A stretch of 64,000 bases of DNA. It comes from Notospermus geniculatus (lineage: Eukaryota; Nemertea; Pilidiophora; Heteronemertea; Lineidae). Within the stretch, counting starts at the first letter, position 1. Each line of letters begins with the position of its first letter. The stretch lies in contig NMRB01000862.1 of the NCBI GenBank assembly GCA_002633025.1, positions 58,547-122,546 on the forward strand, in the 5' to 3' direction. This document shows positions 13,901 to 25,900 of the stretch, in pieces. The notes below the pieces were generated by a model that was given only the letters and a program-made list of their open reading frames with translations, was not told the DNA's origin and did not search any database. The position numbers were made by a program, and so were the translations under genes.

Positions 13901-16900
13901 AGGGAACGCAACCGCGTCTCAAGCCAAAATCGCGACAGTGGATCACCCGCTTAAAGCCACCATTCGTGTCCGCGAACGGTGAGAAACTTTCGCCTGGTTA
14001 GCTGGTTAGCTACAAAATTCTAATAATATGCCGCGGTTTCAAGTGTTTGGTAATTTCGCGATCTGAGCCATGTACATGTGAGTGCGACAGACACTGCCAT
14101 CAGGCTAACCAGCGCACGGCTCACTGGAGTTAACGGAGTGCCATCACGGGCGGTAAATCGGCATGGACACTGCTTGAACTTCCCATACACCCAGCTCTCG
14201 TGTTATTAGTAACCTATGATGCGTCTCTGTTTGCAACAGCTTCAAGTTCTATCGTCCGCCAGTACATTTTCGTTTCAGACAGAGCAAACATGGTAGACTT
14301 CGACCTCGGAGGGTTTGGTTTCGCCGAGTATGATCTTACGGTATTCCTACTGATGATAAATGAAGGTACATTTTTTTGTAATATTTTTATACTGTAAATT
14401 AAAAGCATTTGACTCCATCGATGGCTTATTTCCGTAGAGTGCTGTTCTATTATTCTGTAAAGGCTTTGCAGCGGAATTTCTGGGAGCAGCAGAAAAACAC
14501 GACATATTGGAGACTCCTCTTTAATATTTTCAGGTGTTGTCCGGTCTTCGCCAGCGAGCGCCCGCAGGCAACCTCAGTACTGGAAAGACAGCCTGAGAGA
14601 GTACCTGTGTACGAGGTCGGAACTGGATGGAACAGGTCCGGTGACGGACGAAGACGTCGAGAGATTGTATGCTATCGTCTTGAAGCTAACTCTGGTGAGA
14701 AAAATGCGCGGGAATACAGAATTTATGTCCTCGCTTGATACTCGTTATACAAAATGTATATTGCAATGGTGTAGCCGCGACAATTGGTCTTCATATCATC
14801 GATCGGGCGTGCTTTTTAGCTCACCCTTGAGCTTTTGTCGTGGTGCAGCGTCCGTCGTTGTCGTCTATCCGTTAGCAGGGCACGGTTCGTAATCACTGGA
14901 GCAATTAGTTTTTTTTCACTAGAGTGCTCTGCCTGTGCTCATGCCCTCTAGGCCAGCCCCTTTTACGGGAAGGCGAACGATTGGCTGCCTGGTATTAGTG
15001 GGCAGGCGACACCATTCAGTCACTGTGCACAGAACGATTAGCTGCCCGATTAACAGGCTTATAACCTCATTCCAAAATATGCGGGCGGGACATAATTGCT
15101 TTGTGTTGAGCTCGGTCCGACAGCGACCACCTGCTGGGCTGATTGCAATAGGAGCTGGCAGCGAATTGACCGATAGGTGGTCGCTACATCTATAGCGGAC
15201 CCAGTCACTATCGATTGTGCAGCAATCACGTAGATGTCTTGTACATTGGCCCGCTAGAACTTGGCTGCCATTTTTGTCGGCAATATGCGCGGCTGACTGC
15301 TCCTATTCCGAAGGCCGATGCCGCCGGGCGGGAATGATCTCGCCATTGACGGGGCAGCCGTGCGCAAAGCAGCATCATAAAAGTTTCAGACGTTGTGGCC
15401 AAACCCTCGGTTGGTAGACCTAGGGTCTGACCGCACTACCGCACTACCGCACAAGGATGAATTATTGAGCGCATATCCTTTTGTCACCGAAGCAAGTAAA
15501 GAGCATACGAATTCAATAGTGGCGCATTAGCCTTTTGTCAAAACGCGCATTTGGGCATTGTGAGCAAATAATTAAGGCACAAGAAGCGCATTCCCAAGCA
15601 AGTAAAGAGCATAGAGTTGAATGGTGGCGCATAAGCCTTTTGTCAAAACGTGATTAGGGCATTGTCATTAGCATAGGCGCATAGCTCGAGCACTTCTGAA
15701 TGCAACTGAGTTTATTACCGTATACATCATCCATTCCCTCCAGCCGACGAAAGCTGTATTCCAGTAGGGACACCCTAATTTGTGAGCCGAGAGCCAAAGA
15801 GCCAAGAGCCAAGTGCCAAGAGCCAAGAGCCAAAGAGCCAAGTGCCAAGAGCCAAGAGCCAAAGAGCCAAGAGCCAAGTGCCAAGAGCCAAGAGCCAGAA
15901 TTTAAAAAAAATTAAAATTTAAAAAAAATAAGGTTGGGTAAAGACTTTTGTAGCTTCTGGGCGTATTTACCGGTATATAGCTTCTTGGGCAAAAGCCTTT
16001 CTGGCAGGGGGAGGCAGAATAGCCTAACCTTTTTGCCATTCCCCAAAATGCGTTAAAATAATAGGCGTACGTTTNNNNNNNNNNNNNNNNNNNNNNNNNN
16101 NNNNNNNNNNNNNNNNNNNNNNNNNNNNNNNNNNNNNNNNNNNGGGGTAGGAAGCAGCTGCCTCTCCTCCAGAGCCAACTGGGCCTAAAAACCGTACGCC
16201 CATTATTTTAATGCATTTTGAGGAATGGCAAAAAGGTTAGGCTATTCTGCCTCCTCCTGCCAGAAAGGCTTTTGCCCAAGAAGCTATATACCGGTAAATA
16301 CGCCCAGAAGCTAAAAAAAGTCTTTACCCAACCTTATTTTTTTTAAATTTTAATTTTTTTAAATTTTGGCTCTTGGCTCTTGGCACTTGGCTCTTGGCTC
16401 TTGGCACTTGGCTCTTGGCTCTTTGGCTCTTGGCTCTTGGCACTTGGCTCTTGGCTCTTTGGCTATTGGCTCTTGGCTCTCAGATTAGGGTGTCCCATTT
16501 CAGTACTCCTGATCGTAAACACAACCACGACAATTGCGCCAGGCGTGACAGGAGATCAGCGCGCCTCTATGCAGACACCCACGTGGCCTCTCTTGACGTG
16601 TTACCCACCGCCACCTGTCAATCATAGTGCTTATTATAATATGAATGGACTAGCAATGTTACCCGTCCTACGGTCTTGTTGTCGGGAGGGTGTTTTTATT
16701 GGGGCACATCAGAATTTTATGGACTGAATAGTGAGTTATGTTATGCAAAGGTCCTGAATGATGAAGCCCTTTCCAACACTATCCAGTAATTTCATTGCCA
16801 CTTTGTCTCCAGTCGCCTTCTCTTCCACTCTCGAACTGCCCTTTACATTTTTTTTCATGCCTTCAATCATTCAGAATCCTTCTGTTCGTGTTCTGTTCTC

Positions 16901-19900
16901 GCCAACATATAGAAACCCCACCCTGTCTGCAAATTGTTTGACTGTTTCCCTATGTATCATAACAGAATGAGCCCGAGGTACTTTGATAAAAGCGCCCTCC
17001 ACCTTCTCAGACACACAACATTCCTGACCTCTGCTCCATTGATTCCATCCAACCCACATTATGCCCTTGATTCGATCAGTTCCTAACAATTATCCTTCCT
17101 GTCTTTCCCCAAGCCTTTCAAAATTCTCCATTGCTTCCCTCCCTTTTTCTACTGATATGTTCAACAGCAAGTAATCAAACTTGCCATGCCAGCTGATAAG
17201 AGGATTCTGCATCTTTAGGCCATTCCGATGTGTTTGTATTAACAGGAATGGGGTCTATGGCAAGCCGTTTGTACACTTATTAGAAAAACCCGGTATTTCC
17301 AAGAGAAACTTGGTATTTCGATCGAAAAACCATGTATCCTGTAACCATCATCCTGTATCGCTGAGGATATGTTACGCCTACATAGCAGCCAAGCAGATGA
17401 AATTGGAAATATGTGTGTCAGTAGTCGTCCAATAAAAGTAGGGTTGAACCTAGACAAAATCGCAATAGAAGGTTTCTTTGCTTTAAACTGTTTATTGGGT
17501 GGTACTAATCACCACATAAAAAGTCCCCACTTTTCCGAGCCCGGGAAAGTGGTTAATTTGCATTATTTCAATATGGCCGCCACCCAAAATTTCAATGTAC
17601 AGGAAAATTCTTAACGGCTGATTTTAGACCCTATAAATGTATTATAAGAAGATAGGAATATGGGGTCAAAGTACAAAATAAGCCCATTGCCGGTTGGATA
17701 TGACGTCAGTATGACGTAGTATGACGTCATTTTAAAGTCACCGCCCATTCTTCTTGCAAAACTCAGAAAAATCAAGATAGTCTTGTATTGGGTGGGCGAA
17801 ATGTTATAAAGCACATGTGGAATACCACAGGAGAGTAGCAGCACTTCAATATACAATTGGCATGACGTAGGAATGACGTTCAACATCGCCAATCTAACCT
17901 TTAATGCATATTCTTAGTGACATGTTGCTATAAAAACTTCTAATGCATAATGCATAATCTAACTTCAAATTTTGAATTTGAGCAAAACAAATTATGAATG
18001 ACGTAACATTGCAGAGAGAACATCATTTGATTCAGTGGTGAAGCTCTTGGATTGTCTTACCTCCTGCGACGTATCACTACGTCACAAGTTATTCCTCGAA
18101 ATTGGTAGAGTCTGATATTGCTCAAAATAAGAAATGTCAAACATAGGCTGACCTTGCTAAATAATAGTACAAGAGCCTGCAAACATCACCGAGAAGAGCA
18201 TGTTGATGGATCAACCCAAAATTTCATCGTCAATAACAGAGAAATCTGATGTTTCTAACTCCTCAGTGGAGGAATTCTTACACAGTCCCCGCCATTCACC
18301 GCAGGCACTTTGACATTCCAGTCCGTGTTTCCTACAACTAGACCTTTTGGGCCCGTATGCACCAACCTAAGATTAGCCCCAATTCTGCTTAAGCTAGGTA
18401 GAACTTAAGCTCGAGCTTAAATTTTGATCCTATTGCACCAATCATAGCTGCTGCAGAAGTCGGGCATAAGCTCTTGAAAAGTTTAAGCCACCCAAGGGGT
18501 TGGTTTAAGTTGTGGATTAAGGCAGTTCCACTCATCTGACAGTGAACTTCCGGGGTGCAAACATGGAGTTTCTTGACTAGATCGAAGAGTGTGAGGAAAT
18601 GGACATGGTGGATTGCACAGAACGGGTTGTTGCGGAGGAAACGGTACAGGTTTACCAAGGACAATGCTCTGTGGATTCTGGTCTAAACTGAACATGAGAT
18701 TGCCCCATCATCTGTTCGCGACAATCCAGTCTCAGCAATCAGCAGATTGTTGCAGGCTTCACGTGCCATTGCAAGACACCGACAACCTGAAATTAGACCC
18801 AAGTTTAAAACCACGAGCTTAAATTGGATCACAAGTGTCCTAGGTCATGATGTGTGCATCGCAGACAAAGGCCTGCACCATAAAATCATGCAATCAGCAC
18901 TGGAAAGCCTCAGGCTTCAGGCTTAAGTTACAGCTCAGCTAAATCTAAAGCTAAACCGTGGCTCAAAAATGTATTGCGGATCAAGTTGGGATTTGCCGAA
19001 TAAGAGCTTAAGTTATGGATCATCCAAGCTGTAGCTTAAACCCAACTTCGGATCAGTTCGTGCATACGGGCCTCGGTGTAAAAATCCCCCTTCACACTGA
19101 CATCTGACCATTTTCAAGAATGCCTGTGATGCAGGTGTAGGGTCCATCGTTCTTGGCTGTAGCTCACTCCCCCCCCCGTAGCACCCAACCCCCATTCTCA
19201 GGATTAAGATCCCTGTCCTTCCCCATCCAAGTTTGTGTCTGCATATATAAACAATACGCATGATATTTTGCGGCATCCTTTGTAGGAGGCGGGCTCTGAA
19301 CTTCCACACTAGTGTGCCGTTTGGCCACTTTGGCATATAAACGCAGTTGTGAAAAAAACTTAGCGAGCAGGTCTGTGGTGTCCTTCCATTTGTTCATACG
19401 ATATGTGGATGCGACACCACATCATGCCTTTAGGCTTCCGTTACACAGAATTCACCACCGTGAAGCCATTTTGCTAACCGGCGTTTTCGTATACCGTATA
19501 CTTCTATGTAACAGAAGCCTTATGGCATTGGAAAGAGAGCCACTTTAAAGAGAATTGATACCGGTAGCGGATCAGGGTTTCTGCCAGAAATATTTTTGAG
19601 GGTATGCAGTTCTTCAAAATCAGCAAAAAACCCCATGAAATTAAAGAAAATGGCCCTTTTCTGTTCCTTTGAGGGTACTCACAGCGTACCCTGCGTACCC
19701 TCTGGCGGAAACACTGCGGATTTTATTTACATTTGGTTGGTGTTTGCAAACACAAAATTTCAGCCAATCAGAATGCGCGAACATTTCTTTGTTAATATTT
19801 TGGAGACGTTTGTTTACATTTTTTGTTGACATTCTGGAGAAGTTTGTTTACATTTTTCCCGCCACAGCGAAAATTCGTCCCCTTTCAAATTCTATTTCTA

Positions 19901-22900
19901 AATCAATTTTTTTCGATATCAATTCACTTTAAAGAAACTTTTCAAGGATGAGGTTTTCATAGAGCAGGCCGAATTCTTCTGTTTGCCTAATAGAACGGCT
20001 GAGGGAATGGATTGCTGGAGAAAAGGCCGCGCTTATTTCTCTGTAGAGTGGCAAAGCTAATGACACACTGGACAACCTAAGAAAAACGATGCTCTCCTCG
20101 GTGATGTTTGCAGGCTCTTGTACTGTCATTTAGCAAGGTCTGCCTATATTTGACATTTCTTATTTTAGGCAATAGCAATACCAATACGTAGATATGTACA
20201 TTATGTAGCGATACACTGACAGATTTGCTGGGGACTTGCTCTGTGGATGTTGTGAAATGCGATTTTTGTAAGATTATTCTGATTTGTGACGTCATTTCTA
20301 TTACCATAAAAATATGTTGAGTAGCTGGGATGTATTCATAAACATTTATTCAGCAGCCACTATCATGTCATGGCCGGCTGGCGCATCGGTAGAGCGACGG
20401 GCTATGAATCCGGGGCGCCGAGTTCGAGCCTTGCGATGGGTGATTTTTTTCACGCGTCTGTTTCTCTGTTTATTTTTTTTTGCTGAATCTGTTTCTCTGT
20501 TTATTTTTTTACTTTTAGTCGCAGGACGAAAATCTCCCCAGCCCTTCCATTTCCCTACAAATCTGCATTTTCTAAAAAATACTTATAACCACAGATCCCT
20601 GTCAGCTGTCCTGCATTCAGAGAGACTTTTCACTAAAGTCTCTCTGAATGCAGGGGCAGCTGACGACCGTCGACATTCCCCTCCCAGCCACCAAAAATAT
20701 CAACATCCCAACTAACGTTCAAGACTACTGGTTATCCTTCTACCATAGAGGAGATGGGAAGGTGTCAGTGGAAGGTGATCATCCAAGTCAGAAGACAGAA
20801 ATGTGATGGGCGGTTATTCAGAATACATTCGATTTCTGTGGCTATGGTGTGCAGTTCTTCGAGAGTGACAAAAGCTCTGCCAAGGACCTTCTTCAAGCTG
20901 GTTTTAGTGTGGCCAATCAAACGCTCCCAAAAGCCTCCATACCATGGAGCTCTTTTAGGAATGAAAGTCCATGTGACTCGCTTGTTTGCTAAGAATGTTT
21001 TCACAGCTTCAGAACTGAACAGAGCTTTTAACTCATCTGCTGCGGCCAGGTAAGTAGATGCATTATCCGATAACATCTCTCTTGGCAAGGATCTTCTGGC
21101 AGTAAAACGCCGGAAGGCTCTGAGGAACGTGTCAACTGAGAGATTTGTGACAACCTCTAGATGAACTGCACGCGTGACCGCACAAGTAAATAAACATATG
21201 CATGCCTTGGACTCCCTACGTTCAATTCTGATGTACAATGCCCCCGTGAAATCGACACCAGTGACGGTGAAAGGGGGTGCCTCTAACAATCGGCAAGCTT
21301 GGAGTGGGGCCATGACAGGCGACCTGTATGGTTTCCCACAAATCAGTTTGCAAGTGAAGCATTTTCTGAGAATGGACTTCACCCTCTGCCGAATGTTAGA
21401 AAGCCAAAATCGCTGTCGAAGTTGGGTAACAGTAGCTTGAACACCAGAATGTAAAATCTGATCATGAGTGTACAATATCAGCATTTCAGTGAACCTGTGC
21501 CTTGATGGCAGTAGAATTGGAAACTTGGTTTCAAAGCTCAGTGGAGCGTTATGTAAACGACCACCTGTACGCAGTATACCATCATTGTCTACAAACAGAC
21601 GGAGTTGTCTTGCAAGTGAGCCGCAGGTTCTCTGTTTTGAGATCAGCGTTGCAATTTCATGACCATATGCACTACTCTGAACAGATTTGATCCACGAAAG
21701 TTCAGCACTCTGAATCTCGCCTGCCGAGAGTGGGCCAACAGTCGCCTGATTTCGATTTTTCAGGTTCGAAACAAACCGCTGAACATACGCAGTGACACGC
21801 AGCAATGTGGAGTAGGAACTAAATCTGATCAGATCAATGACCTGCGCAAGACTGACTCGACCTGAAGAACCAGGAGCTTCCCTGGAGACTTGTTTGTCAC
21901 CCGCAGCATGCAGCACGTTTACTGAATCTTCATCACCTTGTAAGGTGGATGTGTCACTGAATTCCTTGCATATTGGCCAATTCCCAGAAAGGAGCCAACT
22001 AGGCCCTTTCCACCATAGCTTCTGCTGATTGAGATCTGAGGCTTTGATCCCTCGAGTCAGCAAGTCAGCAGGATTGTCACGAGTCGGACAGAATCTGAAC
22101 TCATCAATGATGTCATAGGAACGAATTTCTTTGACACGGTTTTCAATAAACACTGGTAGCTTTTTGCTACTCTGTATCCACCAAAGGACAATCTGGCTAT
22201 CTGTCCACAAGACACAACGTTGAATACAGATTGAGTGTTTGAGGCTATCATGAAGATGTTTCAGTAATCGTGCTGCGGTCAATGCTGCCATGAGCTCAAG
22301 ACGAGGCAAAGTGGTTGCCTTGACTGAAGCAACTCTGGTTTTTGACATCACCAGAGCAGTTTCATTTTCGTGTTTCAAATACCCAACTGCTCCAAAGGCT
22401 TTCTGACTTGAATCAGCAAATACATGTAAATCATAAGACTCATTGCAACCATCTGGGCAGTCGACATACTTTCGATTCACACTGTATGAGTTGAAAGCCT
22501 GTGCAAGATCACCACTTCTGTCTATCCAAGTTTGAATCAAATCATCCGGTAACGGTGTGTCCCAGTCTAGATCCCGTCTCCACAGCTCCTGCACAAAGAT
22601 CTTGGGCTTAACATGAACAGGAGAAAGAAACCCTAGTGGATCATACGAACTGGAGGTGTACTAACTACCTCACGTTTGGTCACATTTCTATCCACCAGAA
22701 GTTTGGTCGTCCTGGTGGGGAATTGAAGAGTGTCCTCACCAGTTTTCCACTCTAAACCCAAGACCTTCGAAACTGCTTGAGAATCAAGGTTGCGCTCAGA
22801 TTCAGCAAGATCTTTCAGATGTTGTGAGTTTGATGCCCATGATCTAAGTCTAAAGCCACCAGATTGCATGATGGCGTTAGACTCCTTGTAGTAATCTATC

Positions 22901-25900
22901 ACATCTTGATCAGCTGGTCCACCACCAAATATGTTGTCCACATAGATATTATCCTTCATATCCAATGCGACAGGTGAACCAACGGTTTCAAGATGGGTCT
23001 TCACTGCAGCGTTGAGAATGAAAGGTGAGCATGAGGCACCAAACAGAACAACTCTGAACTGATACACATCAAAAGCACTTTCAGCATCACTGCTGTCGGA
23101 AAGCCAAAAGAACTTTGTGAATTTGCGGTCTTCTTCATCAAGACCCACATTCAAGAATGCCTTCTCGATATCGGCTGTGAATGCCAACTGAGGCACACGA
23201 AATCTGAGCAAGAGCGATATCAAGTCGTTGTGAAGACGTGGTCCAGTCTCTAGACAGTCATTTAGACTGGGGGAATCTCCTGATCTACAGCTACAGTCGT
23301 ACACCACTCTAATTGGAGTTGTTGCAGAGTCCTTGGCGACCGAATGATGAGGAAGATAATGTCCGTTCAACACGTCATCGACTTGGACTTTCTCGATGAA
23401 TCCACGAGACATTTGGTCCTGTATGATTCTGTCGTAAACGGCACGTAACTCGGGAGTAAGTCTTCGGATCATGATGCGGGTTCGATGTTCAGCAACAGCT
23501 CGATTAGTAGGTAAGATCGGATGATCTGGTGCCCACGGTAACTTAGCGACATAACGTCCATTTTCGAGACGAAGATGCGAGTCCCGATAGGTATCGAAGT
23601 CCATGGGTTGTCTCGAATCCTGAGTATCATTCTGTATCCCAATGGCCTCCAAGTACCAATATTCTTGGAACTTCTCTGTATCTTCGACAAGGTTGGTAGC
23701 AGTATAGAACACCGAAACACGAGATCCCGAATTTGAAGCTGAACTGAGAGGACCAGATAGCCGAGTTTGGAGTTGACAGCAGTTGGACCTGGTCCACGAA
23801 TGATCTCATCACAGACGAAATCCCAATAGAAGTCCGCGGCGCGCCTATCAAGACAGAGATTTCAAAGGTATCCCTATTTGACACTGGGTGAGCAAAGTTC
23901 AGCCCTCTGAGGTGAGGCAAATCTAGCAAGGATACGTTGAGTTGGTTTTTCACAGGAGCCGAAATCTGAGGTACCACTAAAGCCGAAATTTCCTTGTTTT
24001 CTCCTGTGATAGTGCGTACAGCCAACTTGATCTCCTCGTAAGTACGAATTTGAGACTCTTTACCACCAAAAGTAGCCAATTGAATTGTCTGTGATCCGAT
24101 TGGTCTGGCATCAAGTTTCCGAGTCAAATCCGTTGTGACGAAAGAGCGCGTTGCACCTTCATCAAACAATATAGTGGCCGAATAAGTGTTTGATCCTGCG
24201 GAAACATCCACTACGGCAGTTTTCAACAAAACTGCTCCTGAACTGGCAAAACGTTCAGTCGAAACGGATTTGGCATGCACTTGCGTTGGTTCTGTTTCGG
24301 TCACTTGGGTCGTATCAGCTGACTTAGCTTCCGTGCTCTCTGGAGGAGTCTTGGCTACGTCACTCTCACATAATGCTGTGTGATGACGTCTCTTGCAACG
24401 ACGACACTTGTGTTTTGACTTGCACTCTTTGATCCTGTGTGCTCCCAAACAATTGAAACATAACCGATCACGTTTCACGATGGCCTTACGTTCTCCAAGA
24501 TCCTTCACAACCATACAGTCCGCCGAATTGTGGTTGTCCTTTTTGCAAAAGACACAAATTTTCGTACGCGTTACCTTATTGTCCTTGGATGGGTTCGTTT
24601 CAGTTAATAAAGCAACTGCACTCGACGTAGGGTGGCACGTGTTGCCGAGTCCTTCAGCTGCTTCTCCAGCCTGAACCTCTGGAGAATGGCTTGACGTAAT
24701 TCACCAAGAGTCCATTCCTTGTCCCCATGGTCACGTGACAACTGCTTCCTCGTCTGCGTTGGCAGCTTTTCCATGAGAATTGGCACCAATAAGTCCCCGT
24801 AAGAGTCCTCCTTTGGTCCTAGCGCTTCTAAACCCCTGCCGTAAACCTCGACTTCATTATGGAAACGACGTAAACTAGAAGGATTCGACGATGGTTTCGA
24901 CAATTCCACTAGCGCCTTCATGTATGCAGCACGTACTCGATGATCCAGACCATAGCGATCCTGGAGTAACTTTAGGGCGTGTTCATAGTTGGCACTTGTC
25001 AAAGCTAGCCCCTCGATCGTAAGGCGGCGTCTCCAGACAACTGTCCAAGTAAGTACTGGAATTTCTGGACTGGCCCTAAGCTAGCATCTTCATGAATGGC
25101 AAGCCGAAAACTGTCGTAAAAACCCTGCCACTTTAAAACATCTCCGTCAAACGTAGGAAGTGTGATTTTCGGCAATTTCACCGTCTTTGGTTTGTGGGGT
25201 TTGACATCAGAACCTGCGCTGGTGTCTGCCTTCGGGGAGTGATCGAGTTTTAGTCCCTTTTCTGTTGTGAGCCTCGAAATCGTCTTACGCACCTTATTGA
25301 GCGAGGACTTGATCTTTGAGTGGTAGATGTCGGATTCCTCGATAACTGCTTCGATGTCCTCTTCTGCGGCTGCGTCCAGAAGCTGATTATCTAACTTAGT
25401 GATGGTTTCTAGCCTGGCGACGATTTCCTCCACTATGGACTCTAGTGCCTCAAGGTCGTCTTGAGTTACCGTTTTGGCGGCCTCCACAATTTGTTCAGCT
25501 CTTCCGAGAGCTTTGGTGTTTAGTCCACGGTAGGCTCCTATAGACTTCTTGAGGCGGGATACTTTGGCTGGGTCAGTCATCTTGAAACTTGGGTGTGAAA
25601 GTCACTGTTCTATGATCACCAGATCCTGGTCACGGCACCAACAAATGTACAGGAATGTACTGAATCGTACAGGTTCTGGCAAGAACAGATGACTGACAGC
25701 CCCGGCTGACAGCCTTGAATGGTTTTACTGAACTAAAATTTATTGAAAGATACCAAACATTTATACTCAGGTGATTGAACAAGGATTCGAAATAGATGAT
25801 TGCACACATTTGTAAAACATGAACCATAAACACAATGGCAACAAAGAGAATTCTACTAAAAGGAATGTGGCACTCTAAAACAGCGAAACTGATTCAACCC

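Larger units (their letters stand above)
20727..25882 (-). mobile_element. BEL/Pao LTR retrotransposon, frameshifted and 3'-truncated
   Basis: Reading right to left: LTR (25646-25882), primer site, Gag, zinc knuckles, protease, reverse transcriptase, RNase H and integrase. The order and protein motifs are those of BEL/Pao. At least four reading-frame breaks (near 25003, 24640, 23700-23860 and 22655) and loss of the 3' LTR, replaced by the SINE unit at 20726, make it defective. It sits in the large fourth intron of the kinase-like gene, in antisense orientation to it. Confidence 0.88.

Noticed and set aside
14409-14738. 109-residue open frame
   Set aside because: It overlaps the phase-matched kinase-like exon in another frame and has no motif.
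15654-16627. Open frames with ALGSWLLALG repeats
   Set aside because: They are the GAGCCAA arm repeats in translation and occur symmetrically in both arms.
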